Of a stretch of 64,000 bases of DNA, positions 57,352 to 64,000 are shown piece after piece (positions within the stretch are counted from its first letter, which is position 1; each line of letters begins with the position of its first letter). Under the pieces are notes generated by a model. It made no database searches. It was given only the letters and a program-made list of their open reading frames with translations, and had not been told where the DNA came from. The position numbers and the translations under genes are program-made. The stretch comes from Petrolisthes cinctipes (Eukaryota; Arthropoda; Malacostraca; Decapoda; Porcellanidae): NCBI GenBank assembly GCA_033782935.1, contig JAWQEG010000490.1:2730001-2794000 (forward strand), in the 5' to 3' direction.

Positions 57352-58418
57352 CTGTAGAAATGAATATATTTTACTACACAAACTCCGACGACCTTAATGT
57401 ATCTTACCTTAAGGGAAAACTATATACAGAAAATTTATACTACAATTCCTGAAACGTAACGGAGAAACATAGTAGGTTATACAACAAGTGACCTCCCGGC
57501 ACTATAGCCTGACCAACCAACCAGCACATGACCTTTTACATTTACAGTAGCCGGGGGAAGGGAGTCGTGAGGCGACCACCACCTCCCTCCCAGTTACCAG
57601 TTTTCCACTAGCTAAGCCGGCTTACCACTCCACAGATTTATCGTAAGCTTCCCTTCCTTACAAACAACTTTTTACTGTCATACTCTAACACTTTTAATTG
57701 ATGTCAGATCATAAGATTGTTGATGATGGCCTAATCCCGGCTGGTAACTCGAGGTTGGGGAGAAAATAGTACATCTCACTGAAAAGATTCTATAAAATTA
57801 CTTGCCGATTGTATGTGTCAAGGTATAGTATGCACATGTGTTTCCACAGGAGGATATATGTGACACATTTCTTAGTCAAATGAGAGCTTGACATCATAGT
57901 ATAGTGATGTTGACACGCAGACTAACCACACTTCCATTTTTATTAATCACGAAGGAACCAGACTGAAGGAGATAGATTAAAATGTTTTCATGAGGTATAG
58001 AGTAAAAAAGAATATGCAGTTTTATCCATAAAAATCTCGAAAAAAAAGTTGTATCCTTTGTACTACAGAAAGATAAGCACGTGTTTATTTAAAAGTAGTT
58101 GTCCATGGCTGTGATATCTCCAAATAATTCATTAAAGTGTATAAATGTAGTAAAGGAAGCACGCTGATCCCAGAAACGCTCATCTTTGAAATGAACAAGT
58201 TTTTAATATTGAATTAAGTCATTATTTCAATCGAACAGAGAAGTAATACGAAGGAAGTTGAACGGGGTATGCTCTTGGGACTTCACTATCGTTATTGTAC
58301 TACTTTCGACTAATAAGTAGACAGGCAACATGAAAATTAAAATAACTCCTACACACGAAAACACTTAATAAATAAAACAAATATTACTACTACACCTGAA
58401 CACAACCTTTACACTTAC
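57352..58418 (-). other. ESRP intron within RRM3
   Basis: A 1,067-bp intron with GTAAGT donor at 58418-58413 and tttctacag acceptor at 57360-57352. Phase 0. No feature inside. Confidence 0.85.
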
Positions 58419-58652
58419 ATGAGCGTTGTAGACCATGTGGACACCCTGATACACGATACTCTTGGCCAACTCTCCAAGGAACTCCAGGATGTGTTCCACC
58501 TGAGCCTCGAAGGGCAGACCACGGAGGCGTATGCAGTCCTTCCTGGTGCCGGAGGTGATGATTTGCTGCGGCAGGAGTGGAAGCTGTGGCAACTGGGCAA
58601 TCAGGGGCTGTTGTTGCTCATACGTCCGTGGGTCCATCGATCTATTGAGCAC
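58419..58652 (-). CDS. fus: ESRP/Fusilli, first half of RRM3
   Basis: A 234-base, 78-codon exon, phase 0 at both ends, with acceptor ttgtttcag and donor CAT|GTAAGT. It begins [15 protein letters not shown], has a Leu/Pro/Gln linker ([10 protein letters not shown]), then [20 protein letters not shown] (RNP2-type), [20 protein letters not shown]. Joined to the next exon, this matches the order seen in insect Fusilli and vertebrate ESRP1/2. The VLNR start corresponds to the end of RRM2 in the family, so exons for RRM1-RRM2 should lie further upstream (above 64 kb). Confidence 0.92.
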
Positions 58653-59426
58653 CTGAAACAACAAAACAGTGTAATGGATTATTATGGATTATCATCACTC
58701 GTTAATGTCCATGCATATCCTCCCTTTCATGTTTCCTCTGTTTCTCTAAGGTTGCAACTTACTAGTTTATTGTCAGTAAAATGTACGGTATTTAAGACAT
58801 GATATATATTCAGGAATATTTGTTCACGTCATAACTTGGGATGCGTCCAATTTTTTTTTTTTTTTTTTTTTTTTACAAGGCTGAAATGTACTGCCATCCA
58901 TTATTCTTTTTTTGGGGGGGAGGGGGGGTTGGCAAATATCGTGCATGACAAGCTAATCTAAACCAAATACTTTCACATTTCATGAACGCTGTATTCTTTG
59001 TAAAATATGCGTGCATGATCTCATATAAGACTAATGTGATATTATGTAAGCCTCTCAGAATTTGACGATGCATTGAATCAATGGTTGGAAAAGTCATAGG
59101 GGTATGCGATGGTTCCAAGTACAATCTATTATGGGTCCATCATAGGTCTACAAGTCATCATTGTCGTCGTCGACCAGGCCATTTCTTGCTTATTATGGCC
59201 GACGATACAAAGAATAGATAGATTTATTTCACATGTCAAGTTCTACCTACACACGGATCTTATCAATACAATTGCCAAACGGTTTATATAATTTCTTTTC
59301 GTCTCGCCTTCCTCATTCTTCGTCAGTTTATGCTATCTTATTTTCCTTTTATTTGTTGTAAATTTAAGTAAGATCATGCAGTGCGGAAAACTGTGATACT
59401 ATTAGCAAAGCGAAGGATAAATATTG

Positions 59427-59512
59427 TTTACGTTCCTCCTCGCAGTGCCACAAAACAGCATCAATAATGAAGGAATGTGTTGTGTGGCTTTTGTTTGGAG
59501 GAATCAGAAGCT
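59427..59512. repeat. foldback repeat copy
   Basis: Left gtttacgttcctcctcgcag then tgccacaaaaca; right gttgtgtggcttttgtttgg then aggaatcagaagc. Confidence 0.6.
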
Positions 59513-59615
59513 GTGTCTCTGATGCATCAACAGCCAACTTAGTCTTGACATAAAATATTATCAACCTTTCTTATTTTTACAATCCGTGCAAGGTTCTCTC
59601 ATGCATGGGTCATTC

Positions 59616-59618
<3 letters not shown>

Positions 59619-59684
<66 letters not shown>
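59619..59684 (+). repeat. GA microsatellite
   Basis: 33 uninterrupted GA units. Confidence 0.98.
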
Positions 59685-59687
<3 letters not shown>

Positions 59688-59955
59688 GGTGAACGGCGTA
59701 CAATACTTGGAGGGATTGAACATTACACTTGTCAATTCCTGCGTTACAAACCTCAGCTGAATTATATTATTTTACGTGGCTAGAATATTCTAACACCGGC
59801 TCCCGTAACTTATCTTAGATTTTTTTTTTTATAAATGTAACTCAGATTAAAAAATAACACACACTTACAGTACATACATAAGTACGGTAACCAACTGGCT
59901 ACATCGTAAAGGGTAAAGGTATGTTTGCAATTTCTTTGTCTTAAAACAATTTCGC

Positions 59956-59991
<36 letters not shown>

Positions 59992-60194
59992 GCATTCAAG
60001 TTCTCTCTCTGGTAGCCTAGGCTAATAGCTCAAGCCAGTTAGTCAGCTCTTAACTTATAAACATTGGAGTTTACTCGAAACGTGTATTGCAAATCGCATT
60101 AGCTAAAGGCAATCTGTGCACTTTCGCCATGTAAAAAGTAACACAAAATGTATGCTGTCTTCTCTTCCTGTCGAACGAGCATAACGAGACCTTA

Positions 60195-60378
60195 GACAAA
60201 AGGAATCGAAGGCAGGGTACTAAAACCTAATCTAACACTATTTTCGTCATTAAAATTGTGTGTGCAAAAGTTCTACAGTACCTAACAATAGATTTTAGCA
60301 CACAGTTTTAATGATTAACATAATGAACGTAGTGTTGATATATTACGTTTTAGTACCCTGGCTGCTATTCCTCTTGCC
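60195..60378. repeat. separate foldback element with about 70-bp arms
   Basis: The left arm, agacaaaaggaatcgaaggc then agggtactaaaac and tcattaaaattgtgtg, is mirrored by cacacagttttaatga, gttttagtaccct and attcctcttgcct on the right. The loop is only about 20-30 bases. Unrelated in sequence to the ggaatcagtagcc family. Confidence 0.7.
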
Positions 60379-60453
60379 TCACATAATGCATTAAGTTCCT
60401 CATCTTTCAAGTATGTACGAGGAAGAGTCCTATAGGCTAATAGGAATATACAA

Positions 60454-60714
60454 TTAAACACAATATTCTACGTGTAACCAGCAGTGTTGGACTACCCGAT
60501 TTAATATGAGGCCTCTCAAGTTGTTCACAATCTTGTATTTTCTACTGCTCTTGGTTCGGCTCAGTGTGTTGGTGGAGGTGTAGGAAAGGGAGGCACTGGA
60601 CGGAGGCGGCGGTGAAGGTGGTGGTGGAGGCATAGGAGCAATAACACCCGTAGTTGAGAGGAAGCTGGGAGGTTTTGAAGGGGATGAGGACACGTACTTG
60701 TTACATACATCCAT
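60454..60714 (-). CDS. hypothetical Pro/Ser-rich open frame
   Basis: 86 codons from ATG at 60714, beginning MDVCNKYVSSSPSKPPSF, with a PMPPPPPSPPPPSS run and a basic RTKSSRKYK stretch. It lies upstream of the ESRP exons on the same strand and could be an alternative first exon, but no promoter or donor was fixed. More likely chance. Confidence 0.15.
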   Translation of the reverse strand: MDVCNKYVSSSPSKPPSFLSTTGVIAPMPPPPPSPPPPSSASLSYTSTNTLSRTKSSRKYKIVNNLRGLILNRVVQHCWLHVEYCV

Positions 60715-61254
60715 TTTTAATTGTCTACTTTTGAGTCTAGCCTGAAAATTTACTTATTCCAGCTGGCTTTGCACGTCACGTTTTCTGGAAAAATTTAAAT
60801 ATATTTCATCATGGGATTCATATGCATACAGACTCACTCACTCACTACACTGTATTTAATATGTGTGTACGTATTATTATTGTTCATAATTTTTATTCAT
60901 AACATTCAGGTACATTTGAGAACCACCAATGCCAGAATATATTTTGAAAACGAACATTCATATTTTTATTTTTTAAGCCCTTCTTCGGATTTTCTGCGTT
61001 GTATTTCTAGACATCTTGGTACTTTCTATGTATATCTCAGTACATTTTTCTGCACATTTATACTTTGCTTCAGTCGTAAGTACTTTGCATTCGGTATCTT
61101 TTCCAGACATCTGTACTATATATATCGATATCAGATATTAGTACTTTTACATCCAGATCTCAGCACTTCTACACCAACAAACAGTTTTATCGAGGTTAAC
61201 ATTTAGGTCTGATTATTATAGAGGTCTTTGTGATGATCAGAAATTTCAACATTT

Positions 61255-61527
61255 TTATAACATCCAATTAATTATTCTTGGCATGTCTTCTTTTTCCGTG
61301 CATAACACTGTAGTCATGTCTAATATAAAACAAAGTGGTTTCTTTTTCAAGCTTTTAAGTACATTTTCAACCACTAGTGTTTTCGTGGTGCGTTGGCCTC
61401 TCATACGTTTGCTGACGTATTGCCGCGCTGTAGAACTTGTCAGTACAGTCGATTGTTTGTCCCTAGGTCTGTGTCTTTGTGGCCTTGGTGAACCTGTCTT
61501 TGATGGTGTAGGACTGGCTGGCTTCAA
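61255..61527 (-). CDS. hypothetical basic open frame
   Basis: 90 codons with a basic, Thr/Ser-rich middle (TGSPRPQRHRPRDKQS, RMRGQRTTKT). No family is recognised. Same strand as ESRP. Could be noise or part of an old retroelement. Confidence 0.12.
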   Translation of the reverse strand: MKPASPTPSKTGSPRPQRHRPRDKQSTVLTSSTARQYVSKRMRGQRTTKTLVVENVLKSLKKKPLCFILDMTTVLCTEKEDMPRIINWML

Positions 61528-61677
61528 GAGTAAGGGCTAATATGTTTTTATTAAGCTAACTGCTCATCTTTCTTTCTCTAAGCTGTCTTCTTTTCTTCAG
61601 GTTGGATTCATGGGGCTGGGGTCCTCGGACTGATAATATGCTTACATTCTCTCCCAGCTTTGTGTCTCTGGTCTATT

Positions 61678-61870
<193 letters not shown>

Positions 61871-62369
61871 AAAAAAAAAATTCAGGTCTCACTATCATGA
61901 GTTCTTAATCAACAAATGTTCACAATTAACGCAACACCAAGTATCCAGAGCACATTCGTACTTCAGAAATACCACATGATCATCGTCACTCTCCTCAGTT
62001 CACTAATATAAATAATGGTCACTTTCATCACATCAAAATATACAATAAACGAGTGACTTTTACAAGGTCACCAAAATAACTCAAGTATGAATCAATTTCC
62101 CTGGGTCACCAAAATGCACCACTAAATCATATCCCTAAATAATTACAGTTTTCACATGGTATTAACTTAAGCAACACGAGTCACTTTCCTCAACTATTTA
62201 AATTAAGCCTTGTTAATTAAGAGTCGCTTCCACCAGTTTTCAAAAAAAAAAAAAAAAAAAATACTGGAAATCTGTTACAACAATAATTATCTCTTTGCCA
62301 TGTTTATTTCTTTTTTCTTTCCTCATTGGTGAGTCCTATAAATTTTGATAAAAACTTTTCCACGCCATT

Positions 62370-62405
<36 letters not shown>

Positions 62406-62579
62406 TCACTGATCACGTCATAGCCCAGGTGTATTTTTCCGAAGTTATACATACGTCTTTAACACAAATAATTTACACTGAATTAACATTTTCATTATAT
62501 CATATTATATTCATCACGTCACAACACACGTGGTCACTTCAGAAGTCAGGAGACACGGGTCATTCCCTTCAGTATTCAT
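61871..62579. other. no gene recognised
   Basis: AT-rich with a poly-A at about 62242-62260 and an ATT run at 62372-62402. Loose repeats of cac-tt-cct-ac / tcactttc words occur between 61985 and 62180. Confidence 0.4.
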
Positions 62580-63008
62580 GTCAAAGGGGCTGTTCGTTTC
62601 AGGGCACAAGGGGTCATTTCAAGGCACAGAAATTACTTCAAGGCACAAGAATCTCATCTCAGGGTACAGTCATCACAGGGCACAGAAATCTCATTTCAGG
62701 GGTCATCTCAGGGCACAGGGGTTATCCCAGGGCACAGGGCTCATCCCAGGGCACAGGGCTCATCCCAGGGCACAGGGCTCATCTCAGGGCACAGGGCTCA
62801 TCTCAGGGCACAGGGGTTATCCCAGGGCACAGAGGTCATCCCAGGGCACAGGGGTTTCATTTCAGGGGTCATCTCAGGGCACAGGGGTTATCCCAGGGCA
62901 CAGGGGTCATCCCAGGGCACAGGGGTCTCATTTCAGGGGTCATCTCAGGGCACAGGGGTTATCCCAGGGCACAGGGGTCATCTCAGGTCACAGGGGTCTC
63001 ACTTCAGG
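62580..63008 (+). repeat. 18-20 bp minisatellite (gggcacaggggtcatcccag)
   Basis: Roughly 20 units of gggcacagggstyatcycag. A longer unit that adds ctcatttcaggggtcatctc appears at 62685, 62855 and 62928, giving a higher-order period of about 73 bp at the end. Both overlapping plus frames are repeat translations. Confidence 0.92.
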
Positions 63009-63159
63009 GTAGCCCTAGATGAAAGAAGGTAAAATATCCGAGCCACCACCACCACCACCACCATCAGTATTATTTGCTGGCCCTGCTGTGTGCGACTGAG
63101 GCTGGATTACGTACGATTGTCAAAGCTGCTGCTGCTGCTGTTGTTGATGATGTCTCAGC

Positions 63160-64000
63160 ACACGAGACCCCCTTCCCTTACCTTCCCTTTTCTCCCCCCC
63201 AACCCCAGTCGTCTTCAGCTTCCCTCTCGCACCTCCTGTGTTGTTCTTTCCACATCTCTCCCCTCTCGTCACTTCGCTGTTTTCCTTTCCTTTTCCTTCC
63301 TTTCCTTTCCCTTCATTTCCCCCCGTCTTTTCCTTTTTCCCCCGCCTTTTCCTTCCTTTCCTTTCCCTTCCTTTCCCTTCCCTTCCTTTCCTTTCCTCTC
63401 TTTTTGATAAGTTTTCCATCACCCAACCAAACATCCTAGCAAGGGTCATTATTCTAGGTCTGTTGATGTTTGAATGTCCTCTCCATTACTTTTTATTCCT
63501 TCTCCTTTCCTCTCTTGTATTCGTATATCCTTTAATTATCTCTCTATTATTCTCTCTTCTTCTCAATGCCTCTTTTCGCTGCTCTCTACATCTCTCCTTT
63601 CACATTTCCTCTCCTCTTTTCAAATTTTCACATTAAGTTCTTTAACTCCTCTTCTCATTCTGTTCCTCTTCACTATATTCTGATCTCTACTACTATTTCC
63701 TCTTATATTTTTTATGCTTCCCTCTTGTTTGTTTCTTCCCCTCCAGTTTCCTCCTCTCCTCCGTTCTCCCCTCCTCTCCTTCAGCATATCATATCATATA
63801 TTTTCCACCTTCCCTACTCATTTCTCCTTTATCCCCTTCACCGCTCCCCCTCCCTCCTTCCTGGTAGTGGGTAAGCAAGCAAGCAAGCATGCAACGTCAG
63901 CATTTGTGTTGATAACAAGCACTGAGTGAAAGCAGGGAGCGAGCAGGGTGACTGGCTGGCTGCTTGCTTGCTACTGTTCACACCTCATATTATAGTGGCT
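63160..64000. repeat. polypyrimidine-rich DNA
   Basis: Dense CCTTTCC/TTCCTTTCC words at 63270-63410, and CT-rich sequence on to about 63860. Then gcaagcaagcaagcat (63873-63888) and ggctggctgcttgcttgct (63954-63972). No coding feature. Confidence 0.75.

Larger units (their letters stand above)
58653..60194. other. upstream ESRP intron; simple repeats only
   Basis: Poly-T at about 58851-58874, one foldback repeat (59427-59512), a GA microsatellite (59619-59684) and poly-A (59958-59989). No ESRP exon found. Confidence 0.5.

Noticed and set aside
60454..60714. First exon of ESRP (MDVCNKY...)
   Set aside because: Lies downstream of where RRM1/RRM2 exons must be, and no splice link could be shown; kept only as a low-confidence frame.
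62345..63022. Long plus-strand frames of 225 and 160 aa
   Set aside because: Both are overlapping-frame translations of the minisatellite at 62580-63008; open in two frames because the unit lacks stops.

Overview
The window is a repeat-dense, intron-containing animal genome segment. Long poly-A/T runs, AAT, GT and GA microsatellites, several LINE families, Tc1/mariner-type miniature elements and a tRNA-derived SINE all sit in AT-rich DNA. The one clear host gene is an ESRP/Fusilli splicing regulator with arthropod-like exon structure. Together these suggest an arthropod, most plausibly a decapod crustacean (inference; no rRNA or mitochondrial marker is present).

Layout. 0.8-1.2 kb holds a broken BiP/HSP70 pseudogene that stops where a TACGAAG-rich terminal repeat begins. 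A matching inverted end lies at 17.2 kb, so 1.17-17.26 kb may be one old DNA transposon. It carries its own decayed spliced gene (11.7-13.5 kb) and two later insertions: a complete 8.8 kb Ty3/gypsy-type endogenous retrovirus with an F-type env-like gene (2,144-10,937, minus strand) and a jockey/CR1-like LINE (13.6-17.1 kb). 17.5-19.3 kb is a minisatellite invaded by two MITEs, flanked by a 20-bp inverted repeat. A broken THAP-domain gene follows at 19.5 kb. 21.5-31.5 kb is a graveyard of LINE fragments, TA-flanked MITEs, a 910-bp mariner-like element with 29-bp perfect ends and a SINE. 31.5-36.75 kb is a LINE split by another, opposite-strand LINE. 37-50 kb is mostly non-coding, with microsatellites, purine-rich tracts and many copies of a hairpin-forming repeat that I do not recognise.

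52.4-58.65 kb holds the 3' half of an ESRP gene on the minus strand: the third RRM is split across two exons, followed by a proline-rich tail and two possible C-termini. The upstream exons (RRM1, RRM2) are not in the window. 58.7-64 kb looks like upstream intron or flank, with microsatellites, another foldback element and an 18-20 bp minisatellite.

How the parts interact: nearly all coding potential outside ESRP belongs to mobile elements inserted into one another, so relative ages can be read. The retrovirus is very young (LTRs differ at one visible position in 585) although its pro-pol frame has two stop codons. The LINEs and the DNA transposon are older and carry frameshifts.
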